Source: Sphingomonadaceae bacterium (GTDB lineage Bacteria; Pseudomonadota; Alphaproteobacteria; Sphingomonadales; Sphingomonadaceae). Taken from it: a stretch of DNA of 64,000 nucleotides. Where the stretch lies: assembly GCA_025056155.1 (NCBI GenBank), contig JANWWL010000006.1, positions 1 to 64,000 of the forward strand, in the 5' to 3' direction. Below the pieces are notes generated by a model. The model saw only the letters and a program-made list of their open reading frames with translations, searched no databases and was not told the origin of the DNA. Positions 43,106-52,079 of the stretch are shown piece after piece (positions within the stretch are counted from its first letter, which is position 1; every line of letters begins with the position of its first letter). The position numbers were made by a program, and so were the translations under genes.

Positions 43106-45250
43106 ATGGCGGGGCGCGTGGCGGTGGTGGTGGCGGGGGCGCCGCTGGGCCCGCTCGACTACGCCGGCCCCGAGGAGCCGCCGCTTGCACCCGGCGACGT
43201 CGTGGAAGTGCCGCTCGGCCGCCGTCGGGCCGTGGGCGTGGTGTGGGACGCCCCGCCCCAAGCCCACAACCGGCCGCTCCGCACCATCCACCGGCGACTG
43301 GACGTCCCGCCGATGAGCCGGGCGCTGCGGCAGACGCTGGAGTTCCTGGCCGACTGGTACCTCGCCCCCCTGGGCCAGGCGTTGCGGCTCGCCTTGCCGC
43401 GCGCCGCGCTCGCAAGCCCCAAGGCCGCGCCGCTTCGGCTCGTGGTCGCCGCGCAAGGTCCCGCGCCGCCCCAAGCCCTGGGCGACCTTGGGCTGCGGCT
43501 CTGGGCCCATGCCGGCGCGCCAGCCGACACGGCGGCCGGATGGGCCCGGCGTCTCGGCGTCTCGCCCGGCCGCGTGGCGCGGCTGGTGGCGCAAGGGCTC
43601 CTCGTCGAGGCCTCGGTCTCTTGGCCCAGAGAGCTGCCCCCGGGACCCCTCCTGTCGCCTGCCCAGGCCGCCGCCGCGCACGCGCTGCGGCAGGCGGTGG
43701 GCGCCGGTTTCCAGGCCTTCCTCCTCGACGGCGTCACGGGCTCGGGCAAGACCGAGGTCTACCTCGAGGCCGTGGCGCAGACGATTGCGGCCGGCCGCCA
43801 GGCGCTGGTGCTGCTGCCCGAAATCGCCCTCACCGCCCCCTTCCTCGCCCGCTTCCGCGCCCGTTTCGGCTTCGCGCCCCTCACCTGGCATTCGGGCCTG
43901 GGCGATGCCGAACGGCGCCGCACCTTCGCCGGGCTCGCCCGAGGCGAGGCGCCCGTGGTGGTGGGCGCGCGCTCGGCCCTGTTCCTGCCCCTCGCCCGGC
44001 CGGGCCTGTTGGTGGTGGACGAAGCGCACGACCCCTCGTTCAAGCAGGAGGACGGCCTGCCCTACCACGCGCGCGACATGGCCGTGGTGCGCGCCCGGGC
44101 CGAAGGCGTGCCGGTGGTGCTGGCCAGCGCCACCCCGTCCCTCGAAACGCTCGAACAGGCGGCCCGCGGCCGCTACCGGCACCTCGTCTTGCCCGACCGC
44201 CATGGCCCGGCCCGCCTGCCCGAGGTGCGGCTTGTGGACCTGAAGCGCACGCCCCCGCCCCGCGGCCGTTGGTTGAGCCCGCCGTTGGTCGAGGCCGTCT
44301 CGCAAGCGCTCAGCCGGGGGGAACAGGCGCTGCTCTTCCTCAACCGGCGGGGCTATGCTCCGCTCACCCTGTGTCGGGCCTGCGGTGCGCGGATCCGCTG
44401 CCCCCATTGCACCGCCTGGATGGTCGATCACCGGCTGCAGGGCGTGCTGTTGTGCCACCACTGCGGCCATGCCATGGCCCGGCCGCCGGCTTGCCCGACC
44501 TGCGGTGCGGAAGGTCAGCTCGTGCCCTGCGGCCCTGGGGTCGAGCGGGTGGCCGAGGAGGCCGCCGCCCGCTGGCCTGACGCCCGGCTGCGTATCGTCA
44601 CTTCCGACACGGTGCGCAGCCCGCGCGAGGCCGAGGAGCTGGTGGCGGCGGTTCGCGCGCGGGCGGTCGACCTGTTGGTGGGCACCCAGATGCTCGCCAA
44701 GGCCCACGACTTCCCGGACCTTACGGTCGTGGGCGTGGTCGATGCCGACCTGGGCCTTCAAGGGGGCGACCTGCGCGCGGCCGAGCGCACCTTCCAGCAG
44801 GTGGCCCAGGTGGCCGGCCGTGCCGGCCGCAGCGACAAGCCGGGCCTGGTGCTGGTGCAGACCCACGAGCCGGATTCGCCCCTTCTTCAGGCCGTAGCCG
44901 CGCATGACCGCGACGGCTTCGTGGCCGCCGAGCGTTCGGCCCGCGCGGCGGCGGGCATGCCCCCCTTCACCCGGCTGGCGGCGGTCGTCGTCTCGGCCGC
45001 CCAGGAGGAGGCCGCCCAAGCCTTCGCGCGCGCGCTGGCCTTGGCCGCCCCCGCCCACCCGGCGGTCGACCTCTTCGGCCCCGCGCCCGCACCGCTCGCC
45101 GTGCTGAAAGGCCGGCACCGCCTGCGCTTCCTGGTGCGGGCTCGCCGTGGGGCCCGCCTGCAGGATTGGCTGCGCGCCTGGCTGGGCGCCGTGCGCCCGC
45201 AGGGTGGCGTGCGGATCACGGTCGACGTCGATCCGCAAAGCTTCCTGTAA
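43106..45250 (+). CDS. priA: Primosomal protein N' (PriA helicase)
   Basis: DGVTGSGKTEVYLEAV; DEAHDPSFKQEDG; zinc-binding CRACGARIRCPHC...CHHCGHAM...CPTCG. Confidence 0.96.
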   Translation: MAGRVAVVVAGAPLGPLDYAGPEEPPLAPGDVVEVPLGRRRAVGVVWDAPPQAHNRPLRTIHRRLDVPPMSRALRQTLEFLADWYLAPLGQALRLALPRAALASPKAAPLRLVVAAQGPAPPQALGDLGLRLWAHAGAPADTAAGWARRLGVSPGRVARLVAQGLLVEASVSWPRELPPGPLLSPAQAAAAHALRQAVGAGFQAFLLDGVTGSGKTEVYLEAVAQTIAAGRQALVLLPEIALTAPFLARFRARFGFAPLTWHSGLGDAERRRTFAGLARGEAPVVVGARSALFLPLARPGLLVVDEAHDPSFKQEDGLPYHARDMAVVRARAEGVPVVLASATPSLETLEQAARGRYRHLVLPDRHGPARLPEVRLVDLKRTPPPRGRWLSPPLVEAVSQALSRGEQALLFLNRRGYAPLTLCRACGARIRCPHCTAWMVDHRLQGVLLCHHCGHAMARPPACPTCGAEGQLVPCGPGVERVAEEAAARWPDARLRIVTSDTVRSPREAEELVAAVRARAVDLLVGTQMLAKAHDFPDLTVVGVVDADLGLQGGDLRAAERTFQQVAQVAGRAGRSDKPGLVLVQTHEPDSPLLQAVAAHDRDGFVAAERSARAAAGMPPFTRLAAVVVSAAQEEAAQAFARALALAAPAHPAVDLFGPAPAPLAVLKGRHRLRFLVRARRGARLQDWLRAWLGAVRPQGGVRITVDVDPQSFL

Positions 45251-45794
45251 GGCCGTCCCGCAAGGGAAAGCGCACGAGCGATTGATAATGGGCCCCCTCT
45301 CGGCCCAGGCGGCTTTCCATCAGGTGGAAGGCATCCACCGTCCACCGGAGCGCCGGGGGCGCCTGCCGCTCGAGGAAGCGGCCCACGGCCGGTGCCGGCC
45401 CACCGGAGGGCGGAAACCGCGCCAGCGTAAGGTGGGGCACGAAGCGGCGGTGCACCAGGCGAACGCCGGCCGACGCGACGGCGCGCCCGACGGCGGCGGC
45501 CAGCTCCCCGAGGGGGGCGGCCGGCCCCGCCCCGATCCACAGCGTCGCCACTTCGCCCCGCGAGCCCTCGAACGTGCCGAACTGCGTCAGATGGGCCCTG
45601 AAGGCCGGCCGGTCGATCCGGGCCAGCGCCGAGGCGATGTCGTGGCCCGTGTGCCGATCGACCTCGCCGATGAAGGCAAGCGTCAGGTGCAGCTGCGCGT
45701 CCGTCTGCCAGCGCGCCTGCGGCACGCCCCCCATCACGGCGCGCAGCGCCTGGCGCACCTCCTCGGGCGGCACCAGCGCCACGAACAGCCGCAT
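45216..45794 (-). CDS. thpR: RNA 2',3'-cyclic phosphodiesterase
   Basis: MRLFVALVPPEEVRQAL; two HxTx motifs (HLTLAFIG, HLTLARF). Confidence 0.92.
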   Translation of the reverse strand: MRLFVALVPPEEVRQALRAVMGGVPQARWQTDAQLHLTLAFIGEVDRHTGHDIASALARIDRPAFRAHLTQFGTFEGSRGEVATLWIGAGPAAPLGELAAAVGRAVASAGVRLVHRRFVPHLTLARFPPSGGPAPAVGRFLERQAPPALRWTVDAFHLMESRLGREGAHYQSLVRFPLRDGLTGSFADRRRP

Positions 45795-45802
45795 GGGCCC
45801 CC

Positions 45803-46522
45803 TCAGCGTGCCGACGGGGCCGCCATCGCGCGGTGGCGGGCGGCCGCCCGGTCGAGCGCCGCGCGCACGAGCGGCAGCATGCCCTCGACCATGACCTCCA
45901 CCCCCCGTTCGTTGGGGTGCATGCCGTCCGGCAACAGCCGCGACGGGTTGCCCGCCACGCCGTCCAGGAAGAAGGGCCGGAAGAGCAGGCGATGCCGATG
46001 GGCGAGGTCCGGGAAGGTGGCGTTGTAGGCCCGGGCGTAGTCGGGCCCCAGGTTGGGGGCGGCCAGCATGCCCGCCAACACCACCTCGACACCCCGGGCC
46101 TTGAGCTCGCGCACGATGGCGTCGAGATTGTCGCGCATCCGGTCCACCGGTTGCCCGCGCAGCATGTCGTTGGCGCCCAGAGCCACGATGGCGACGTCGG
46201 GCGTGCGCGGCAGGCCGCGCAGCACCCAGGCCAGACGGGCGCGCCCCTGGGCCGACGTGTCGCCCGAGACGCCTGCGTTGTGCACGACGACCGCCCGGCC
46301 CTCGCGCCGCAGCGCCGCCTCGAGCCGCGCGGGAAACGACTGCCCGGGGGGCAGGCCGTAGCCCGCCGTCAGGCTGTCACCCAGCGCCAGCACGAGAGCC
46401 GGCGGCGGCGCGGCGGCGGTGGCTCCGTTCACGGCCGCCGCCCAAGCGAGCCCCAGCGCCGCGGCCGCCTTTGCAAGCGACCGGTACCCGCCATATGGCG
46501 ACAGGTGCTGCAGGAACCGCAT
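45803..46522 (-). CDS. Arylesterase / SGNH hydrolase (TesA-like)
   Basis: ALGDSLTAGYGL; NAGVSGDTSAQG; GANDMLRG; DGMHPNERG. Confidence 0.93.
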   Translation of the reverse strand: MRFLQHLSPYGGYRSLAKAAAALGLAWAAAVNGATAAAPPPALVLALGDSLTAGYGLPPGQSFPARLEAALRREGRAVVVHNAGVSGDTSAQGRARLAWVLRGLPRTPDVAIVALGANDMLRGQPVDRMRDNLDAIVRELKARGVEVVLAGMLAAPNLGPDYARAYNATFPDLAHRHRLLFRPFFLDGVAGNPSRLLPDGMHPNERGVEVMVEGMLPLVRAALDRAAARHRAMAAPSAR

Positions 46523-46534
46523 GGACGTCCCCCG

Positions 46535-47263
46535 GTGATCGACTTGGGCCCACCGGCCGACGGCGATATCGTGATCCGGGCGCGCGGTGTCACCCTGTTC
46601 CTGGGCCCGCCCGAGGCCCGCGTCGAGATCCTGCGAGGCATCGACCTCGACGTGCCGCGCGGCCAGCGCGTGGCGCTCCTGGGGCCGTCGGGCAGCGGCA
46701 AGTCGTCGCTGATGGCGGTTTTGGCCGGCCTCGAGCGGCCCACCGGCGGGCGCATCCAGGTGGCCGGCTGCGAGCTGTCGGGGCTGGACGAAGACGCCCT
46801 GGCCGAGGCGCGGCGCGGCCGGGTGGGCATCGTGCTGCAGGCGTTCCACCTGATCCCCACCATGACGGCGCTTGAGAACGTGGCCGTCTCGCTCGAACTG
46901 GCCGGACATCCCGATCCGTTCGCCGCCGCGCGGACGGAGCTCGCCGCCGTCGGGCTGGCCCACCGGCTGACCCACTATCCCGCCCAGCTGTCGGGGGGGG
47001 AGCAGCAGCGGGTGGCGCTGGCCCGAGCGCTCGCCCCCCGGCCTGCCATCCTCTTCGCCGACGAGCCCACCGGCAATCTCGACGCCGCGACCGGCGAGGG
47101 CATCGTGGGCCTGATGTTCGCCCGCCTTGCCGAAACGGGGGCCACGCTCCTCCTCATCACCCACGACGCCGAGCTGGCCGCGCGCTGCGACCGGATCCTG
47201 TCGATGCGCGACGGCCGGATCGTGGGCGACGTCTACCCCCGTCCCGTCGCCCTGCCGGCATGA
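46535..47263 (+). CDS. ABC transporter ATP-binding protein (YbbA/LolD-like)
   Basis: GPSGSGKSSLMAVLAGLERPTGG; LSGGEQQRVALARAL; ADEPTGNLD; GTG start; divergent from SGNH hydrolase. Confidence 0.92.
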   Translation: MIDLGPPADGDIVIRARGVTLFLGPPEARVEILRGIDLDVPRGQRVALLGPSGSGKSSLMAVLAGLERPTGGRIQVAGCELSGLDEDALAEARRGRVGIVLQAFHLIPTMTALENVAVSLELAGHPDPFAAARTELAAVGLAHRLTHYPAQLSGGEQQRVALARALAPRPAILFADEPTGNLDAATGEGIVGLMFARLAETGATLLLITHDAELAARCDRILSMRDGRIVGDVYPRPVALPA

Positions 47264-47279
47264 CGGGCGACCTGCTGGG

Positions 47280-49838
47280 ATGAACCGCGCCCATCCGCCG
47301 CCGGCGGTCCGGCCCCGACCGGGCACCCCCGCCCGTTGGCTGGCATGGCGGCTGGCCCGGCGCGAGATCCGCGGCGGCCTGGGGCACCTAAGGTTACTCG
47401 TCGCCTGCCTGTTCCTCGGCGTGTTCGCACTGTCGGCCGTGGGCTCGCTCAGAGTCGCGATCGAGCGAGGGCTCGCGCGCGAGGGCCAGGCGATTCTGGG
47501 GGGCGATGTGGAGGTGCGCCTCACCCAGCGGTTCCCGACTCCGGCCGAGCGGGCCGAGCTCAGGGCGCTTGGCACTCTTTCGGAAGTGGTGCGCATGCGG
47601 GCCATGCTGCGGGGGCTGTCGGGTGCGGCGGCGGGCCGCGAGGCGTTGGCCGAGCTCAAGGCGGTCGACGAGCGCTGGCCGCTCTATGGCGAAGCGCGCC
47701 TCGAGGAGGGCGGGGGGCGTGCCGCCGTGCGACGGGCGCTCACGCGCGGGGTGGTGGTGGCCCAGTCGCTCGCGCGCACCTGGGAGCTTGCCGTGGGCGA
47801 CCGGGTGGCGCTGGGCGAAGGGCGATTCGTGGTGGCGGGCATCCTGGCCCACGAGCCTGACCGGGCCGGAGAAGGCTTCGGGTTGGGGCCCACCGTGCTG
47901 CTGCCGCTTGGCCGCCTGGGCGAAACCGGGCTTCTGCAACCGGGCAGCCTGTTCCGTTGGCACGGCCGCCTGGCCCTGCCGCCGTCCGCCGATCCGGCCG
48001 CCGTCACCCGCCGGCTCGAAGCCAAGTTCCCGCACGCGGGCTGGCGGCTTGCGGACCGGCGCGACGGCGCCCCCGGCGTGCGCCGGTTCGTGGTGCAACT
48101 GGCCGACTTTCTGTCGCTCGTGAGCCTTGCCGCCCTGGCGGTTGCGGGCATCGGAGTGGCCAACGGCGTTGGCACCTGGCTTGAAGGCCGTTCGGGCACG
48201 ATCGCCAGTCTCAAGACGCTCGGCGCTTCGGCCGGGCTCGTTCGGCGCACCTATCTTGCGATCATCCTGGGGGTGGGCGCGGCGGCGGCGCTGGCCGGGG
48301 GTCTCGCCGGGACCCTGGTCCCGTGGCTGGTGGGGGGCCTTCTCGCCGACACGCTGCCGGTGCCGACGCGGCTGGCGGTCTATCCAGAGCCCGTTCTGGT
48401 GGCGATGGGCACGGGCTTGCTGGCCGGCCTCGCCTTCGCCATCCCGCCCCTGGCCCGCGCCGGGGCGTTACCGGCCCAGCGGCTGTTCCGCGGCCGGGCC
48501 GAGCCCTGGCCTTGGCCGTCGACGCCGGCGCTTGCCCTCGCGCTGGGCCTGGGGGCGGCCGTGGCCGGCTTGGCGATCGCCCGGGCTCCCGAGCCGCGCC
48601 TCGCCCTTGGCCTGCTGGCAGGCGGGGTCGCCGCCCTCGCCCTGCTGTGGGGGCTTGCCCAGGCCGTGGTGGTCGCGGCCGCGCGCCTGCCCCGGCCGCG
48701 ACGGGCCCTGCTGCGCCTCGCCCTGGCCAACCTCCACCGGCCGGGTGCCCAGACCGGCCCCCTGGTGGTGGCGTTGGGGGCGGGCCTGTCGCTGTTCGCC
48801 GCCCTCACCCTCATCGAATCGAGCTTCGCGGCCGAACTCGCCCAGACGGTGCCGAAGCGCGCCCCGGGCTTCTTCGTGCTCGACCTGCCGAAGGACGAGG
48901 AAGCCCGGTTTCGAGCCCTCCTGCCGTCAGGGGCCGAGGTGGCCACCGCCCCGTCGTTGCGCGGGCCGCTCGTGGCCGTGAACGGCACGCCGGTGACGGC
49001 GTTGCGCAACGCGCCCGAGTCTGCGTGGGTGCTGCGCGGCGACCGGGGCCTGACGTTCGCCGAGCGCGTGCCCGAGGGCAACCGGATCGTCGCCGGACGC
49101 TGGTGGCCTGAGGGCTACCGGGGTGAGCCCTTGGTGTCGATGGACGCCGAACAGGCGCGGCTTCTGGGCCTTGGCGTGGGCGATCGGATCACCGTGTCGG
49201 TGCTGGGCGTGGAGTTGACCGCCCGGATTGCCTCGTTGCGGGAGATCCGCTGGGACTCGCTCGGCATCAACTTCGCCTTGGTGTTCGATCCCGCCACCCT
49301 CGAGGCGGCCCCCTATTCCTGGCTTGCCACCGTTCGCCTGCCGCCGGCCGCCGAACCCCAGTTCCTGCGCGCCATGGCCCGCGCCTTTCCCACGGCCTCG
49401 GTGGTGCGCGTGAAGGAGGTGGTGGAGCAGGTCGAAGCCCTCGCCCGGCGGGTGGGGCTTGCGGTGCGCGCCTCCGCCTCGGTCGCCATCCTGGCGGGCC
49501 TCGCCGTGCTGGTGGGCGCGATCGCCGCCCAGGCGCGCGCGCGCATCTACGATGCCGTGATCCTGAAGGCGCTGGGGGCCACCCGGCGCCAGCTCCTGGC
49601 CTCGGCCGCCGTCGAATATGCGCTGCTGGCCCTCGTGGTCTCGGGGCTGGCGCTGGGGCTGGGCGCGCTCGTGGCCCACGGGGTCCTCACCCGCGTAATG
49701 GGACTCGCCTTCCGCCCCGACTGGGCCGCGGCGGCCTTGGTGGTGGGGCTGGGGGCGGTCACCACCCTGGCGCTGGGCCTGGTCGGAGCCTGGCGGGCGC
49801 TCGGGGCCCCGGTCGCCCAAACCCTGCGCGAGCTTTAG
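47280..49838 (+). CDS. ABC transporter permease (FtsX family, YbbP-like)
   Basis: MacB-like periplasmic and FtsX TM segments; AILAGLAVLVGAIAAQARARIYDAVILKALGATRRQLL. Confidence 0.9.
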   Translation: MNRAHPPPAVRPRPGTPARWLAWRLARREIRGGLGHLRLLVACLFLGVFALSAVGSLRVAIERGLAREGQAILGGDVEVRLTQRFPTPAERAELRALGTLSEVVRMRAMLRGLSGAAAGREALAELKAVDERWPLYGEARLEEGGGRAAVRRALTRGVVVAQSLARTWELAVGDRVALGEGRFVVAGILAHEPDRAGEGFGLGPTVLLPLGRLGETGLLQPGSLFRWHGRLALPPSADPAAVTRRLEAKFPHAGWRLADRRDGAPGVRRFVVQLADFLSLVSLAALAVAGIGVANGVGTWLEGRSGTIASLKTLGASAGLVRRTYLAIILGVGAAAALAGGLAGTLVPWLVGGLLADTLPVPTRLAVYPEPVLVAMGTGLLAGLAFAIPPLARAGALPAQRLFRGRAEPWPWPSTPALALALGLGAAVAGLAIARAPEPRLALGLLAGGVAALALLWGLAQAVVVAAARLPRPRRALLRLALANLHRPGAQTGPLVVALGAGLSLFAALTLIESSFAAELAQTVPKRAPGFFVLDLPKDEEARFRALLPSGAEVATAPSLRGPLVAVNGTPVTALRNAPESAWVLRGDRGLTFAERVPEGNRIVAGRWWPEGYRGEPLVSMDAEQARLLGLGVGDRITVSVLGVELTARIASLREIRWDSLGINFALVFDPATLEAAPYSWLATVRLPPAAEPQFLRAMARAFPTASVVRVKEVVEQVEALARRVGLAVRASASVAILAGLAVLVGAIAAQARARIYDAVILKALGATRRQLLASAAVEYALLALVVSGLALGLGALVAHGVLTRVMGLAFRPDWAAAALVVGLGAVTTLALGLVGAWRALGAPVAQTLREL

Positions 49839-49868
49839 CGTCGGCCGGCCGCACCCTGTCGGTTTCCC

Positions 49869-49897
49869 TTGAAACCGGCCCGCCGATGGCCGATATC
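49869..49897 (+). promoter_or_regulatory. Candidate promoter TTGAAA-N17-GATATC
   Basis: Sequence and spacing match, 37 bp before ATG 49934; overlaps inverted repeat CGGTTTC-CCTT-GAAACCG (49860-49877). Confidence 0.45.
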
Positions 49898-49933
49898 CGA
49901 AGCGTCGACGGACCGGGTATCGGGAGAGTTGCG

Positions 49934-50677
49934 ATGGTCGATCGGGTGGACCCCAGGCTGGCGGCTCGGGCGGCGTTCGGGCGCACCGGCGCGGTCGAGG
50001 CCCGCTACGACGAGGGCCTGCGCGCCTACATGCTGCAGGTCTACAACTACATGGTCTCGGGCGTGCTCCTCTCGGGGCTGGTGGCGCTCGCCATGAACAT
50101 GACGGGGGCGGTCAGGCTCCTCTTTTCGGCCACGGGCGCGCCCTCGCTCCTGGGCTGGGCCGTGATGCTCTCGCCGCTCGCGATCGTGTTCCTGCTGGGC
50201 TTCCGCGTGGGCCGCATGTCGGAGGGTGCCGCCCAGGCGGCGTTCTGGGGGTTCGCCATCCTCATGGGCATGTCGCTGTCGACGATCTTCCTGCGCTACA
50301 CGGGCACCTCGATCGCCACCACCTTCTTCGCCACGGCGGCGGCCTTCGCGGGGTTGAGCCTGTGGGGCTACACCACCAAGCGGAACCTGTCGGGGTTCGG
50401 CACCTTCCTCGTGATGGGCGTGGTGGGACTCTTGGTGGCCATGCTCCTCAACCTGTGGTTGCAGTCGGGGGCGCTGGCGCTCGTCATCTCCATCGTGGGC
50501 GTGCTCGTGTTCGCTGGGCTGACGGCCTACGACACGCAGCGCATCAAGGAGATGTACGACTGGGTGGCGGGCACCGAGATGGCGGGCAAGTCGGCCATAA
50601 TGGGGGCGCTCCAGCTCTACCTCGACTTCATCAACATGTTCCAGTTCCTGCTGAACTTCCTGGGTCAGCGCGAGTAG
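49934..50677 (+). CDS. Bax inhibitor-1/YccA family membrane protein
   Basis: Multi-TM; GLTAYDTQRIKEMY; alternative ATG at 49886. Confidence 0.9.
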   Translation: MVDRVDPRLAARAAFGRTGAVEARYDEGLRAYMLQVYNYMVSGVLLSGLVALAMNMTGAVRLLFSATGAPSLLGWAVMLSPLAIVFLLGFRVGRMSEGAAQAAFWGFAILMGMSLSTIFLRYTGTSIATTFFATAAAFAGLSLWGYTTKRNLSGFGTFLVMGVVGLLVAMLLNLWLQSGALALVISIVGVLVFAGLTAYDTQRIKEMYDWVAGTEMAGKSAIMGALQLYLDFINMFQFLLNFLGQRE

Positions 50678-50699
50678 CCCACGCTCGGGACCGCGACGG

Positions 50700-50725
50700 G
50701 GCCCGCCGGCCCGCGCCGGCGGGCC
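50700..50725 (+). terminator. Stem-loop GGCCCGCCGGC-CCGC-GCCGGCGGGCC
   Basis: 11-bp perfect stem, 4-nt loop, followed by TCTTGCGTTCCGTT. Confidence 0.7.
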
Positions 50726-50778
50726 TCTTGCGTTCCGTTCCCCCCGCGGCAGACTGGCCACCGCGCAAGGAGGACGGG

Positions 50779-51279
50779 ATGGGGAGCTACTATCATCATC
50801 GGGCGCGCACGCTCGACGGGCGCGAGGTGAGCCTCGAGGACTATCGCGGCCAAGTGCTGCTCATCGTGAACACGGCCTCGCGCTGCGGCTTCACTCCGCA
50901 GTTCGCGGGCCTCGAAGAACTTTACCAGCGGTTCCGAGACCGGGGCTTCGCCGTGCTGGGCTTTCCCTGCAACCAGTTCGCCAACCAGGAGCCCCTGGAC
51001 GAGGAAGGCATCGCCCGGTTCTGCACGACGTCCTACCGGGTGACCTTCCCGATGTTCGCCAAGGTCGACGTGAACGGCCCGAGCGCCCATCCCCTGTGGC
51101 AGCAGCTCACCCGCGAGGCGCCCGGCCTTCTGGGCTCGCGGGCGGTCAAGTGGAATTTCACCAAGTTCCTCGTCAGCCGCCAGGGAGAGCCCGTGGAGCG
51201 CTTCGCGCCCACGGTGAACCCCCAGCATCTGGCACCCCGGATCGCGCGATTGCTCGACTCACCGGCCCCCGCGGCCTGA
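50779..51279 (+). CDS. Glutathione peroxidase
   Basis: IVNTASRCGFTPQFAGLE; GFPCNQFANQEP; KWNFTKFLV. Confidence 0.94.
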   Translation: MGSYYHHRARTLDGREVSLEDYRGQVLLIVNTASRCGFTPQFAGLEELYQRFRDRGFAVLGFPCNQFANQEPLDEEGIARFCTTSYRVTFPMFAKVDVNGPSAHPLWQQLTREAPGLLGSRAVKWNFTKFLVSRQGEPVERFAPTVNPQHLAPRIARLLDSPAPAA

Positions 51280-51926
51280 TGGCGGGGGTGCGGCACCCGC
51301 TCACCATCGCCATCGACGGGCCGGCGGCCTCGGGCAAGGGGACGATCGCGCGTGCGCTGGCCCGCCACTACGGCTTGCCCCATCTCGACACGGGCGCGCT
51401 CTACCGCGCCGTGGCCCTGGCCGCGCTCGAGGCCGGAGTCGACCTGACCCAGGGCCCGGCCGTCGCCGCCTTGGCCCGCGCCCTCGATCTCGACCACTGC
51501 GACGACGCCCGCCTGCGCGCGGATCGCGTTGCCCGGGCCGCTTCGGCGGTGGCGGCTCTTCCCGAAGTGCGCAACGCGCTCCTCGACGTGCAACGACGGT
51601 TCGCGGCGGCGCCCCCGGGGGCCGTCCTCGACGGTCGGGACATCGGCACGGTGATCCTGCCGCAGGCCCGCGCCAAGCTGTTCGTGACCGCCCGGCCCGA
51701 GGTGCGGGCCCGCCGCCGGTTCCTCGAGCTCGCCGCGCGCGGCACCCCCACCTCCGAGGCTGAGGTCCTGGCCGACATCCGCCGGCGGGACCTGGCCGAC
51801 TCCACGCGGCCCACGGCCCCGCTGGCCCGCGCCCCCGACGCCGTCTTGCTCGACACCAGCGATCTTGATATCGACGAGGCGGTGCGGCGGGCCATCGACA
51901 TCGTCGAGGCTCGGATTGCGGCCTGA
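51279..51926 (+). CDS. cmk: Cytidylate kinase
   Basis: IAIDGPAASGKGTIARALARHYGLPHLDTGALYRAVAL; LDGRDIGTVI. Confidence 0.96.
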   Translation: MAGVRHPLTIAIDGPAASGKGTIARALARHYGLPHLDTGALYRAVALAALEAGVDLTQGPAVAALARALDLDHCDDARLRADRVARAASAVAALPEVRNALLDVQRRFAAAPPGAVLDGRDIGTVILPQARAKLFVTARPEVRARRRFLELAARGTPTSEAEVLADIRRRDLADSTRPTAPLARAPDAVLLDTSDLDIDEAVRRAIDIVEARIAA

Positions 51927-52079
51927 TCCGTCGGCGGCGCGGGAGGGGGTGGACCCTGCCCGCGCGATTTGCTTGGCGGGCCGTGGGGTGCGGCCGCGCG
52001 GGCGAACCGCGCGGGCCGTGGCCCGGCGGCAGGCGGCGTGCCGGCCCTCAGCCGCCGGCTTGGATGGGAAAGGAACCTG

